DNA of 64,000 bases from Burkholderia seminalis DSM 23518 (GTDB lineage: Bacteria > Pseudomonadota > Gammaproteobacteria > Burkholderiales > Burkholderiaceae). Of this stretch, positions 7,524 to 16,758 are shown piece after piece. Where the stretch lies: assembly GCF_902832885.1 (NCBI RefSeq), contig NZ_CADFDK010000002.1, forward strand, positions 434,001 through 498,000, written 5' to 3'. The notes under the pieces are model-generated. The model saw nothing but the letters and a program-made list of their open reading frames with translations, ran no database searches and was not told where the DNA came from. The position numbers and the translations under genes are program-made. Every line of letters starts with the position of its first letter. Position 1 is the first letter of the stretch.

Positions 7524-8588
7524 ATGAGCACCACGGCTTCACACAACGTTCAATCGATCTGGTACACGCGCTGTCCGGTGCCGACGCCGCTCGGCATCGC
7601 CGCGCATCTCGGCTGGCTCGACAGCGAATTCGCCGGCGACGGCATCACCGTGCGCGCGCTGCAGGAAAGCCAGCACGCGGCGCTGCATCACGCGCACGTC
7701 GATCATTCGCTCGACAACGCGTTCCGGCAGGGCGGCAGCATTCCCGCGCTGTGGGCACGCGCGGCCGGCGCCGATACGCGCGTGGTCGCGCTGACCTGGG
7801 TCGACGAGGCGCAGGCGATCGTCGCGTTGCCGGAAGCCGGCCTCACGCGACCGAAGGACCTGCGCGGGCGCCGCATCGGCTTGCCGCGTCGCGACGGCGA
7901 GCGCATCGACATCTTTCGCGCGGCGGCGCTGCGCGGCTTCGTCAGCGCGCTGTCGCTCGACGGGCTCGGCCCCGGCGACGTCGAATGGGTCGACGTGCCG
8001 GCGTCGAACCTGCGCGCGCCCGTGTCGACGCCCGCGACCCGCGACGCGGCATTCAGCCACCCCGCGAGCCTGTCGAGCCGGCGGCTCTATGCGGCCGAAG
8101 CGGCCGCGCTCGTGCGCGGCGATGTCGATGCGATCTACGTGAAGGGCTCGCTCGGGCTGGAGACCGCGCACCTGATCGGCGCGCGGACGGTCGTCGACAT
8201 CGGCTTTCATCCCGATCCGCAGATCCGCATCAACAACGGCTCGCCGCGTCCGCTGACCGTCAATGCGGCGACGCTCGAGCGCCATCCCGGCATCGTCAGC
8301 CGCTTCCTCGCGCGCGTGACCGATGTCGAAGGCTGGGCGCGCGAGCACGAACACGAAGTGCTCGGCTATCTCGGCCGTGAGACGGGCTCGGGCCATGACT
8401 GGCTGCGGCTGGCGTACGGCGCCGACGTGCACCGGCGGTTGCGCACCGATCTCGACGAAGCGTCGATCGCCGCGCTGGACGATTTCAAGCGCTTCCTGGT
8501 GGCGTGGCGGTTCCTGCCCGCCGACTTCGACGTGCGCGCGTGGATCGACCGGCGTGCGCTCGACGGCATCGCGACTTTGTCGCGGTGA
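7524..8588 (+). CDS. DszB-like desulfinase-family protein 3
   Basis: 354 residues, paralogous to the products at 4441 and 1702. It keeps the catalytic pattern, with Cys17 in WYTRCPVPTPLG and His58 plus Arg68 in HVDHSLDNAFRQGG. No signal peptide, so a cytosolic enzyme is more likely than a binding protein. Compared with copy 2 it has extra residues before the conserved LSSRRLYAAEAAALVRGDVDAIYVKG block, a block shared with copy 1. Copy 3 is therefore closer to the catalytically altered copy than copy 2 is. It may act on a second sulfinate. Its TGA overlaps the GTG of the following MFS gene. Confidence 0.78.
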   Translation: MSTTASHNVQSIWYTRCPVPTPLGIAAHLGWLDSEFAGDGITVRALQESQHAALHHAHVDHSLDNAFRQGGSIPALWARAAGADTRVVALTWVDEAQAIVALPEAGLTRPKDLRGRRIGLPRRDGERIDIFRAAALRGFVSALSLDGLGPGDVEWVDVPASNLRAPVSTPATRDAAFSHPASLSSRRLYAAEAAALVRGDVDAIYVKGSLGLETAHLIGARTVVDIGFHPDPQIRINNGSPRPLTVNAATLERHPGIVSRFLARVTDVEGWAREHEHEVLGYLGRETGSGHDWLRLAYGADVHRRLRTDLDEASIAALDDFKRFLVAWRFLPADFDVRAWIDRRALDGIATLSR

Positions 8589-9802
8589 GCGCGACGGCAC
8601 GCGTCGCCGACGCATGGCGGCGCGAGCGCTTCACCGGCGGCTTCATGCTGCTGGCGCTCGCGAGCGGCACGACGATCAGCATGGCGCAGCTCGCGACGAC
8701 GCTGTATGCGCTCGCGCTCGGCGTCGACAGCGCGCGGCTCGGCATCATCGCCGCGATGGAACCGCTCGGCATCGCGCTGATGACGCTGCCGGCCGGGCTG
8801 CTGGTCGCGCGCTACGGCGCGCGGCGCGTGTACTTCGCCGCGAGCATGGGGCCGATGCTGCTCAATCTCGTCGTGCCGTTTACCGGCGCGTGGCCGCTGA
8901 TCGCGCTCACGCAGGCGCTGATCGGACTGTGCATCCCGTTCCGGATCGTGTCGATCAACGGCGTATTCCTCGCGCGTCTCGCGCGGATCGGCCTCGCCCG
9001 CGCGGGCTGGTATCGCGCGGCCATGACGGTCGGAACGGGCATGGCGGGGCCCTGGCTCGCCAGCTGGCTGATCGAGGCGCATGGCGCGGTCGCGACCTTC
9101 TGCGCGGCGTCGGCGAGCTTCGCGGGCATGGCCTGGTTCAGCCGCCTGCTGCTCGGCGACGCGGAGCCGCCGCCGCGCGGTGCGCAACCCGACGCCGGTG
9201 GCCTGCGTGCGTTGCTCGCGCTTGCGTGGAGCCGCGACGTGCGCGAGCAACTTGCGCTGGAAGCGGTGAACAGCGCGACGCGCTCGCTCGTCGGCACCTA
9301 TACGGTCGTGCTCGCCATCCAGTATCTGAAGTTGCCGCAGTCGGGCGCCGTCGCGCTGCTGACCCTGCAGGGCGTCGTCGCGGTGATCGCGCTGTTCGGG
9401 CTGGGGCATGTCGCGCAGCGGATGACGGAGCGCCGCTGCCATGCCCTTGGCCTCGCAGGCGGCGTGGCCGGGCTGCTCGCGTTCGGCCTCGCGCACGACG
9501 CGTGGATCGTCGGCGCGGGGCTCGCCGCGTTGTGCGCCGGGTCGTCGCTGGTGCATCTCGTCAACATGCAGCATCTCGGCCGCCACCCGGCCGACAAGAG
9601 CCGGGTGTCGAGCCTCTACAACCTCGCGTCGATGACGGGGGCGTTCTGCGGCCCGTTGGCCTGCAGTGCGCTCGTGCCGGTCGTCGGGTTGCGGGCCGTG
9701 TTTCTGTGCTGGCTGCCCGTCGTCGTGCTGGTTGCGTTCGCGTTGCGCTTCGCCGATGGGCGGCGCGACGCGATGCGGCCGCTGCCTGAAAAGTTGTCCT
9801 GA
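8585..9802 (+). CDS. MFS transporter
   Basis: 405 residues from a GTG start at 8585 that overlaps the stop of the DszB-like gene (GTGA). About 12 hydrophobic segments are visible, with the MFS loop motif in ARYGARRVYF between TM2 and TM3. Last gene of the sigma-54-type operon. A likely job is export of the desulfurised carbon skeleton or of a toxic sulfite-related product, or uptake of substrate. The direction of transport is not readable from sequence. Confidence 0.8.
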   Translation: MSATARVADAWRRERFTGGFMLLALASGTTISMAQLATTLYALALGVDSARLGIIAAMEPLGIALMTLPAGLLVARYGARRVYFAASMGPMLLNLVVPFTGAWPLIALTQALIGLCIPFRIVSINGVFLARLARIGLARAGWYRAAMTVGTGMAGPWLASWLIEAHGAVATFCAASASFAGMAWFSRLLLGDAEPPPRGAQPDAGGLRALLALAWSRDVREQLALEAVNSATRSLVGTYTVVLAIQYLKLPQSGAVALLTLQGVVAVIALFGLGHVAQRMTERRCHALGLAGGVAGLLAFGLAHDAWIVGAGLAALCAGSSLVHLVNMQHLGRHPADKSRVSSLYNLASMTGAFCGPLACSALVPVVGLRAVFLCWLPVVVLVAFALRFADGRRDAMRPLPEKLS

Positions 9803-9813
9803 AGATCGTCGTC

Positions 9814-9874
9814 GCCGGTGTTGCGTGACAAGCAGTTTGCTTCCCTCCACAGATGCGCATGCAGCAACACCGGC
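9814..9874. promoter_or_regulatory. Inverted repeat with enhancer-type half-sites upstream of the TonB receptor
   Basis: GCCGGTGTTGC at 9814-9824 and its exact complement GCAACACCGGC at 9864-9874 are 39 bases apart. Both contain the TGTTGC/GCAACA half-site found at 2936-3006, and the left copy shares the ten-base string TGTTGCGTGA with the site at 2937. The sites lie about 75-130 bp upstream of the predicted start of the sigma-54-type promoter at 9919. Confidence 0.6.
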
Positions 9875-9918
9875 ACCATGCGCGCGCCGGAAGCCCCGTG
9901 CGACGGGCCTGTCGATGC

Positions 9919-9934
9919 TGGCATCCGAATTGCA
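9919..9934 (+). promoter_or_regulatory. Sigma-54-type promoter of the TonB receptor
   Basis: TGGCATCCGAATTGCA matches TGGCACGRNNNTTGCW with the correct GG/GC spacing and a perfect TTGCA -12 half. Predicted start near 9945, about 50 bases before the ATG at 9995. It is separate from the upstream operon but appears to answer to the same activator type. Confidence 0.7.
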
Positions 9935-9994
9935 TTAGAGAACCCGTGCGTAGCGCGCACATGCGTTCAACCGATCAAACAGGATGACTCATCG

Positions 9995-12302
9995 ATGTTC
10001 AGGAAAAAACTAATCGTCACCGCGCTGGGGGGGACTGCTGACGGGCGGCGCCGTATCGTTGCCGGCGTGGGCAGAAGATGGCGCGGCGGCGGGGACGCCG
10101 GACGCGCAGCCGGCGCAACAGGCACCGGACGATGCGACCGCGCCGAAGCCGGCGCGTGCGAGCCGCGGCACGGCCGCACGAGAAACGAACCTCGGCACGG
10201 TGACCGTGACGGCGCGCCGGCGCAAGGAAAGCATCCAGGACGTGCCGGTCGCGGTGAGTGCGCTGAGCGGCGATGCGATCAAGAACAACGAACTGCGCGT
10301 GATCAACGACGTGACGAAGTACGTGCCGAACTTCACCGGGCAATCGACCGAGGGCCGCGAGCGGCCGCGCTGGTTCCTGCGCGGGGTCGGCAGCAACGAT
10401 CCGTCGGACCTGTCGTTGAGCCCGATCGGCGTGTACTTCGACGACGTGTACATCAACAGCGTGTTCGGGCAGGGTTTTCCGCTGTTCGACCTCGATCGCA
10501 TCGAGGTGCTGCGCGGGCCGCAGGGCACGCTGTGGGGCAAGAACACCGTGGGCGGTGCGCTCAGCATCACGTCGCAGAAGCCGACCTTCGATGTGAGCGG
10601 CTATGGCAAGCTCGGGATCGGCCAGTACAACAGCCGGCTCGCGGAGGCCGCGATCGGCGGGCCGATCGGCAAGAACGACGTGCTGGCCGCGCGCGTGTCG
10701 GTGTATCACGAGAATGCCGACAGCTTCTACACGAACACCGTTCAGCAGGGGCGCTTCGGCGGCTTCCACGACAATGCGGTGCGCTTCCAGGTGCTGGCCG
10801 TGCCGACGTCGGACACCGACTTCCTGTTCAACATCCACGGCCGAAACTATACGGGCGGGGGCAATGCGTGGCACGCGGAAGGCGCGGGGCCGCGCGGCAC
10901 GAACCAGTTCGGGTTCGTCGGCTCCACCGATCCGTACACGGTGTCGCTCAATGCGCCGTCGAGCGATCACATCTCGACCTGGGGCACGTCGCTCACCGCG
11001 CACTGGCGCATCAACCCGGCCGTGACGCTGACGTCGATCACCGCGTTCGAGGGGCTGCACCGCTGGTACCAGGACGACGAGGATTATTCGGCATTCGACG
11101 CGGCGCGCTCGCACGACCGCCTGTCGAGCCGCCAGTTCTCGCAGGAATTCCGGCTCGAATCGCCGCAGGGCGACCGGCTGAGCTGGCTGGTCGGCACGCA
11201 CCTGTTCACCGAGCAGCTCGCCGAGCAAGGCGCGGGCGGCAGCCCGAGCAGTTCGCCGTCGCCGGCGTACTACCACCTGACCGATCTCTCGCAGCACACG
11301 CAGAGCGCGGCGATCTTCGGCAGCATCAAGTACCGCTTCACCGACCGCTTCAACGTGACGGGCGGGCTGCGCTACACGGTCGAGCGCAAGACCATCAACC
11401 TGACGGGGCTGCAGGGTACCGGTAACGTGACGTTCAGCGATCCGAACAGCTGGTGGTCGCCTTCGTCGGTGTCGTCGCCGCTCGCGGTCAGCGCGCAGCA
11501 GAACCAGACCAACACGTGGCGCGCACCGACCTGGGACCTGACGCCCGAATATGCGCTCAGCAACAACGTGCGCGCGTATTTCCGCTACGCACGCGGCTTC
11601 CGTTCGGGCGGCTACAACGGCAACGCCTATACGCAGAGCACCGTGTCGACCGTATCGCCCGAGTACCTGACCGATTACGAGGTCGGCATCAAGAGCGAGT
11701 GGTTCGACAAGCGGCTGATCGTCAACGCGAGCGTGTTTCATTACGACTATCGCGACATCCAGGTATTCGCGCTCGCACCGAACCCGTTCGGCGGGCCGCC
11801 GGTGTCGACGCTGTCGAACGCGGGGCAGGGACGCGCGGACGGCTTCGAGCTGGAGCTGAAGGCGCAGCCGGTCAACAGCCTGTACCTGTTCGCGAACCTC
11901 GGGATGCTGAACACGCGCTACACGGAATTCCGCTACGTGCCGACGGCCGTCGGCAATTCGTTCGCGCGTTCACCGCATACGACGCTGAACGCGGGCTTCG
12001 ACTATCGCGTGCCGGTGCCGTTCGGCACGCTGACGGCGGGCGGCGACGTGAACTACCGCAGCCGCGAGTATTTCAGCGCGACGCGGCAGACGATGCCGCA
12101 ACTGTGGCAGGGCGGTTACACGGTGCTGAACGCGCACGTGTCGTACACGACGCCGAACCAGAAGTACATCGTGACGGGCTACGTGACGAACCTGACGAAC
12201 AAGGTCTACAAGAAGCTCGAGCTGTTGCCGTCATATGGTGCCTATCCGGTGCTGTACGGCGATCCGCGCACGGTCGGAATCACGCTGACCGCGAAGATCT
12301 GA
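9995..12302 (+). CDS. TonB-dependent outer-membrane receptor, frameshifted in the signal-peptide region
   Basis: The main frame (from about 10034 to 12302) encodes a full receptor. It has a plug domain with TVTVTARRRKESIQDVPVAVSAL and IEVLRGPQGTLWGKNTVGGAL, a long beta-barrel, and a C-terminal strand ending VGITLTAKI. The natural start is ATG 9995 (MFRKKLIVTALGG). A run of seven G at 10027-10033 shifts that frame relative to the rest; six G would give a smooth signal peptide continuing LLTGGAVSLPAWAED. Without slippage, translation from 9995 fails; only a weak TTG at 10059 is in frame, and it would lack a signal. This could be phase variation, a recent mutation or a base error. It probably imports the organosulfur substrate across the outer membrane. 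Confidence 0.85.
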
Positions 12303-12352
12303 CGGGTGGCGCATGCCGCGGTGCTGGCGCGTGGCGCGCCGGGCCGCGGCAG

Positions 12353-12372
12353 GTCGCGGGGTCTGCCGCGAC
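12353..12372. terminator. Possible terminator between convergent genes
   Basis: GTCGCGG and CCGCGAC form a perfect 7-bp stem around a six-base loop, between the receptor gene and the convergent LysR gene. There is no T tract, so it is a weak call. Confidence 0.3.
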
Positions 12373-12383
12373 GGCGCACGCCG

Positions 12384-13343
12384 TCAGATCAGCAGCGATA
12401 CCGTCCTGAACAGCGCGAGATCCTCCTTGCGCGCCGAGCGCGCGTGCCGGCGGATCACGTACAGCAGGCATTCGATGAAGCAGCGTGCGGCATCGCTCAG
12501 CGTGCTGCTGCGGCGCGTGACGATCCCGAGGTCGCGCGGCTCGAACGTTTCCGTCAGCGTCAACGGCCGCATCCGTCCGCCGAACGGCGGTACCGCCGCG
12601 AGGATCGTCGGGCACCACGTGCACATGTCGGCCTGTTCGAGCATCGTCTGCAGCATCGCGACCGACTGCGCGCGCACGATGCGCCGCTCGTCGATCCGCG
12701 CGCCGTGGCGCGTGAACAGGTAGTCGACGAGCGCGGCCTGCCCGTCGGCCGCGAAATTCAGCACCCAGTCGTGGTCGAGCAGATCGTGGATCGACCGTGC
12801 GCGTTCGCGCGGATGGCCGGCGCGCACCATGACCGCCGTGTCGTAGCGCAACATTGGCTCGAACGCGAATTCCTGCGTGCCGCCCGGCTGCACGTGTCCG
12901 AGCGCGAAGTCCATGCTGCCGTCGCGCAACAGCGGCTGCGCAACGGCCATCAGCGCTTCGTAGAGTTCGAGTCGCACGTCGGGCATCCGCTCGCGAAAAC
13001 GCAGTACCGTTTCCGCGAGGAACGTCACCGTGAGCCACGGTGTGACGCCGACGCTCAGCCGGCCCTCGACGCGGCCGCGCATGCGCTCGAGATCGCTCCG
13101 CGCATGCTCGAGCTGCTTCAGCACGAGCTTCGCATGCGTGAGCAGCGTTTTCCCGTAGTCGGTGAAGCCGATGCCTTCCGGCGCACGCACGAGCAGCGGC
13201 AGGCGCTCGCTCGCTTCCAGCTCGCGCAGCGCACGCGTGACGGCCGCTTGCGACAGCCCGAGCGCGCGTGCCGCACCACGGATGCTGCCGGCCTCCGCGC
13301 TCGCGACGAGTGCCTGCAACTGATGCAGCTTGATGGTGCTCAT
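12384..13343 (-). CDS. LysR-family transcriptional regulator
   Basis: 319 residues. The N-terminal winged helix-turn-helix (LHQLQALVASAEAGSIRGAARALGLSQAAVTRALRELE, residues 6-43) is followed by the effector domain from about residue 90 (GRLSVGVTPWLTVTFLAETVLRFRERMPDV). It is divergent from the M20 amidohydrolase-binding protein-porin unit and so is its likely regulator, with an inverted repeat at 13356-13372 between them. An effect on the adjacent TonB receptor, with which it is convergent, is less likely. Confidence 0.9.
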   Translation of the reverse strand: MSTIKLHQLQALVASAEAGSIRGAARALGLSQAAVTRALRELEASERLPLLVRAPEGIGFTDYGKTLLTHAKLVLKQLEHARSDLERMRGRVEGRLSVGVTPWLTVTFLAETVLRFRERMPDVRLELYEALMAVAQPLLRDGSMDFALGHVQPGGTQEFAFEPMLRYDTAVMVRAGHPRERARSIHDLLDHDWVLNFAADGQAALVDYLFTRHGARIDERRIVRAQSVAMLQTMLEQADMCTWCPTILAAVPPFGGRMRPLTLTETFEPRDLGIVTRRSSTLSDAARCFIECLLYVIRRHARSARKEDLALFRTVSLLI

Positions 13344-13355
13344 GACGCGATACCC

Positions 13356-13372
13356 GACAACGAAAGGTTGTC
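13356..13372. promoter_or_regulatory. Putative LysR operator
   Basis: GACAAC-GAAAG-GTTGTC is a perfect 6-bp dyad in the intergenic region between the divergent LysR gene and the amidohydrolase gene. This is the expected place for an autoregulatory LysR site. Confidence 0.5.
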
Positions 13373-13479
13373 ATCATAACGAAACCGCGGCTGTTCGCCT
13401 GGATTTTCGCTGCATACGATCCGGTCACGATCGATCATTCGGGCGATCGGCAACCGGAACGTGTCAGGGGGAATCAGGG

Positions 13480-14649
13480 TTGGAACGGAACCATATCCAT
13501 CCGGAAATATCGGCGATCGAGGCGGAGATGATCGCGCTGCGGCGCAGGCTGCATGCGCATCCGGAGCTCGGCTTCGACGAGCATGCGACGAGCGCCATCG
13601 TCGCCGATTGCCTGACAACATGGGGTTATCAGGTCACGCGCGGGCTCGGCGGCACCGGCGTGGTCGGCACGCTGACGCGCGGCCCCGGGAAACGGCTCGG
13701 GTTGCGCGCGGACATGGATGCGCTGCCGATCCGCGAAACGACCGGGCTGCCGCATGCGAGCCGGCATGACGGCGTGATGCACGCGTGCGGCCACGACGGC
13801 CATACGGCGATGCTGCTCGCGGCGGCCCGCTGTCTTGCCGGGCGGGCGCGCTTCGCCGGCACGCTGAACCTGATTTTCCAGCCGGCCGAGGAAGGGCTCG
13901 GCGGCGCGAAGCGGATGATCGACGACGGACTGTTCGTACGATTTCCGTGCGACGCCGTGTTCGCGATGCACAACGTGCCAGGCTTGCCGGTCGGTGTGCT
14001 CGGTTTCTGCGACGGCCCGGCGATGGCGTCGGCCGACGAGGTGCGCGTGCGCGTGATCGGGCGCGGCGGGCACGGCGCCGCGCCGCATACGACGATCGAC
14101 CCGGTGGTCGTGTGCGCGTCGATCGTGATGGCGTTGCAGACGGTCGTGTCGCGCAACGTGAATCCGCAGGAGCTGGCGATCGTTTCGGCCGGCTCGATCC
14201 ACGCGGGAACCGCATCGAACGTGATTCCGTCCCACGCGGACCTGACGCTCAGCGTGCGTGCGTTGTCGCCGGACGTACGTGCGCTGCTGGAGCGGCGCAT
14301 CCGCGAGATCGTGCTCGGACAGGCCGCGAGCTATGGCGCGACGGCCGAGATCGACTACCGGCACGACTATCCGGTGCTCGTCAATCACGCGGTGCAGACG
14401 GCCTTCGCGCGCGAGGTGGCGCGCGAATGGGGCGGCGATGCGGCGCTGATTCCGCATCTGCGGCCGATCGCGGCGAGCGAGGATTTCGCATTCATGCTGG
14501 AGGAATGCGCCGGCAGCTACCTGTCGATCGGCAATGGCGACGGGGCGTCCGGATGCGGGCTGCATCACCCGGGCTACGACTTCAACGATGCCTGCCTCGC
14601 GACGGGCGCGAGCTACTGGATCGCACTCGCCGAGCGATATCTCGGATGA
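13480..14649 (+). CDS. M20-family amidohydrolase / N-acyl amino acid hydrolase
   Basis: 389 residues from a TTG at 13480 preceded by an AGGGGGA purine run. If TTG is wrong, the first in-frame ATG is at about 13528. Binuclear-metal motifs are in order: LRADMDALPI, VMHACGHDGHTAML, FQPAEEGLGGAKRMI and SEDFAFM. The dimerisation domain contains GHGAAPHTTIDPVV. It hydrolyses an N-acyl amino acid such as hippurate- or aminoacylase-type substrates. It heads a unit with an amino acid-type binding protein and a porin, which suggests import and deacylation of an acylated amino acid. The exact substrate is unknown. Confidence 0.87.
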   Translation: MERNHIHPEISAIEAEMIALRRRLHAHPELGFDEHATSAIVADCLTTWGYQVTRGLGGTGVVGTLTRGPGKRLGLRADMDALPIRETTGLPHASRHDGVMHACGHDGHTAMLLAAARCLAGRARFAGTLNLIFQPAEEGLGGAKRMIDDGLFVRFPCDAVFAMHNVPGLPVGVLGFCDGPAMASADEVRVRVIGRGGHGAAPHTTIDPVVVCASIVMALQTVVSRNVNPQELAIVSAGSIHAGTASNVIPSHADLTLSVRALSPDVRALLERRIREIVLGQAASYGATAEIDYRHDYPVLVNHAVQTAFAREVAREWGGDAALIPHLRPIAASEDFAFMLEECAGSYLSIGNGDGASGCGLHHPGYDFNDACLATGASYWIALAERYLG

Positions 14650-14695
14650 CGCGGCCGCACGATTTCGATTCACGATTCACACAAGGAGACAGGCA

Positions 14696-15478
14696 ATGAA
14701 ACAGTGGATGGCGGTACTCACGGTCGCGCTGGCGGCAGGCGCGGCGCATGCCGGCGACTGGACGGGCAGGGAGATTCGGCTCGCGGTCGATCCGACCTAC
14801 CCGCCGCTCGAATACAAGCTGCCGGACGGCACGCTGACCGGCTTCGGGATCGACATCACGAACGCGTTGTGCGCGGAACTGCATGCGCGCTGCGTGTGGG
14901 TCGAGTCGAGCTTCGACGGGATGATTCCGGGGCTGCTCGCGCGCAAGTTCGACGTGATCGCGTCGTCGATGACGATCACGCCGAAGCGGATGCAGCAGAT
15001 CGCGTTCACGAACCGCATCTCGAACGCGCCGGCGCGGCTGATCGCGCGCAAGGGCTCGCCGCTGCTGCCGACGGCCGAATCGCTGAAGGGCAAGCGCGTC
15101 GGCGTCGAGCAGGGTTCCGCGCAGGCCGACTATGCGGCCGCGAACTGGCAGCCCGCGGGCGTGCAGATCGTGTCGTACCCGAACCAGGACCAGGTGTATG
15201 CCGATCTGGTAACCGGGCGGCTTGACGCGGCGTTCCAGGCGTCGATCGCGGCCAGCGACGGGTTTCTGAAAAAGCCGCAGGGCAAGGATTTCATGTTCGC
15301 CGGCGCGCCGATCGACGACGTGAAGTACTTCGGGCAGGGCGACGGCCTCGGATTGCGCAAGCAGGACAACGACCTGCGCGACGCGTTCAATCGCGCACTC
15401 GCGACGATTCTCGCGAATGGCACGTACGGGAAGATCAACCGGAAGTATTTCGACTTCGACATCCACGGCGCGAAGTAA
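14696..15478 (+). CDS. Polar amino acid-type ABC substrate-binding protein
   Basis: 260 residues with a signal peptide ending AAGAAHAGD (about residue 19). The SBP family 3 signatures are IRLAVDPTYPPLEYKLPDGTL at the N-terminus and FDVIASSMTITPKRMQQIAFT. It resembles lysine/arginine/ornithine binders. AAGGAGA precedes the ATG. No permease or ATPase is adjacent, so it must use another transporter or act as an orphan binder. It lies between the M20 hydrolase and the porin, so all three probably serve the same nutrient. Confidence 0.87.
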   Translation: MKQWMAVLTVALAAGAAHAGDWTGREIRLAVDPTYPPLEYKLPDGTLTGFGIDITNALCAELHARCVWVESSFDGMIPGLLARKFDVIASSMTITPKRMQQIAFTNRISNAPARLIARKGSPLLPTAESLKGKRVGVEQGSAQADYAAANWQPAGVQIVSYPNQDQVYADLVTGRLDAAFQASIAASDGFLKKPQGKDFMFAGAPIDDVKYFGQGDGLGLRKQDNDLRDAFNRALATILANGTYGKINRKYFDFDIHGAK

Positions 15479-15529
15479 GCAGCGGCGTACCGAAAGGACG
15501 CATTCTAAAAATATCAATAAGGATGGCGA

Positions 15530-16714
15530 ATGAACTGGAGATCGATTGTTGTCGCGCTGCCGGCGCTGTGCGCGGCGCCCGCATTTGCGCAAGGCAGCGT
15601 GACGCTGTATGGCCTCGTCGATGCAGGCATCGACTATACGAACAACGTCGGCGGCCATGGCGCGTGGCAGATGGCGAGCGGCTTCGCGCAGGGCAGCCGC
15701 TGGGGGATGAAGGGGACGGAGGATCTGGGCGGCGGCTACAGCGCGCTGTTCCAGATCGAGAACGGCTTCAACGTGAACAGCGGCACGCTGGCGCAGGGCG
15801 GCCGCCTGTTCGGGCGCCAGGCCTACGTCGGGCTCGGCAGCACGCGTTTCGGCACGCTGACGCTCGGCCGGCAGTACGACTCGGTCGTCGACTATCTCGC
15901 GCCGACGACCGCGAACGGCAGTTGGGGCGTTTATCCGTTCTCGCATCCGCTCGACAACGACAACACCGGCAACACGTTCCGCACGAACAACACCGTGAAG
16001 TATGCGAGCCCGGACTTCTCCGGCTTCTCGTTCGGCGGCACGTACAGCTTCAGCAACGACCCGGGCTTCGCGAACAACAGGCAGTGGAGCGTCGGCGCGC
16101 AGTACGAGCAGGGCGGGTTGCTCGTCGGCGCGGCCTTCCTGAACGCGGACAACCCGGGTGCGACGTCGGGTGGCGCGATCGCGGGCTCCGGGGCGGTCGG
16201 CGCGGATGCGAACTTCGTGTCGGCGCGGCTGCGGATCTTCGGCGCGGGCGTCAACTACACGGCAGGGCCCGCGACGATCGGATTCGCGTACACGAACAGC
16301 AACGTCACTCGACCGACCGCGAACGTCGGCTACCTGTTCGGCGACGAGACGATCGAGCCGTCGACCGGGCCGCTCGCGGGCGGCACGGTGACGTCGATCA
16401 AGTATCAGAACTTCGAGATCAACGGCAAGTACCAGTTCACGCCGGCGTTGTTCGTCGGCGCGCAATACGTGTACACGACGGTCCGCTACGACGCGACCAC
16501 CGGCACCGCGAAACCGAAAATCCATTCGTTCGGGCTGATGGCCGACTACAGCCTGTCGAAACGCACGGACGTGTACCTGACGGGCGCGTACCAGCGGGTT
16601 GCCGGCGATGCGACCGGTTCGTCGCTGGATCATGCGTATATCCCCGGCGCGGCCGATCTGTCGTCGAACGGAAAACAGTTGATGGTGCATGCGGGGATCC
16701 GTCACAAGTTCTGA
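15530..16714 (+). CDS. Gram-negative general porin (OpcP/OmpC-type)
   Basis: 394-residue trimeric porin of the beta-proteobacterial type. The signal peptide ends AAPAFAQG, followed by SVTLYGLVDAGIDYTNN, the standard first strand. GRQAYVGLGSTRFGTLTLGRQYD marks the region before the constriction loop. The C-terminus ends GIRHKF with the terminal Phe needed for BAM insertion. Third gene of the amidohydrolase unit, 51 bases after the binding-protein gene. Confidence 0.93.
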   Translation: MNWRSIVVALPALCAAPAFAQGSVTLYGLVDAGIDYTNNVGGHGAWQMASGFAQGSRWGMKGTEDLGGGYSALFQIENGFNVNSGTLAQGGRLFGRQAYVGLGSTRFGTLTLGRQYDSVVDYLAPTTANGSWGVYPFSHPLDNDNTGNTFRTNNTVKYASPDFSGFSFGGTYSFSNDPGFANNRQWSVGAQYEQGGLLVGAAFLNADNPGATSGGAIAGSGAVGADANFVSARLRIFGAGVNYTAGPATIGFAYTNSNVTRPTANVGYLFGDETIEPSTGPLAGGTVTSIKYQNFEINGKYQFTPALFVGAQYVYTTVRYDATTGTAKPKIHSFGLMADYSLSKRTDVYLTGAYQRVAGDATGSSLDHAYIPGAADLSSNGKQLMVHAGIRHKF

Positions 16715-16727
16715 CGGAACCGGCGGG

Positions 16728-16756
16728 AACGCAGGCGGCCGCCCGCCGCCTGCGTT
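16728..16756. terminator. Bidirectional terminator hairpin
   Basis: AACGCAGGCGG and CCGCCTGCGTT form a perfect 11-bp stem with a seven-base loop, lying between the convergent porin and reductase genes. TTGCTT follows on the plus strand. Confidence 0.75.
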
Positions 16757-16758
16757 GC

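Noticed and set aside
9995-12302. Calling the TonB receptor a plain pseudogene
   Set aside because: Only a single extra G in a homopolymer disturbs it; the remaining 750 or so codons are intact, so switching or a base error is at least as likely as decay.
13461-13769. Separate small gene starting at GTG 13461
   Set aside because: It is an out-of-frame shadow of the M20 amidohydrolase.
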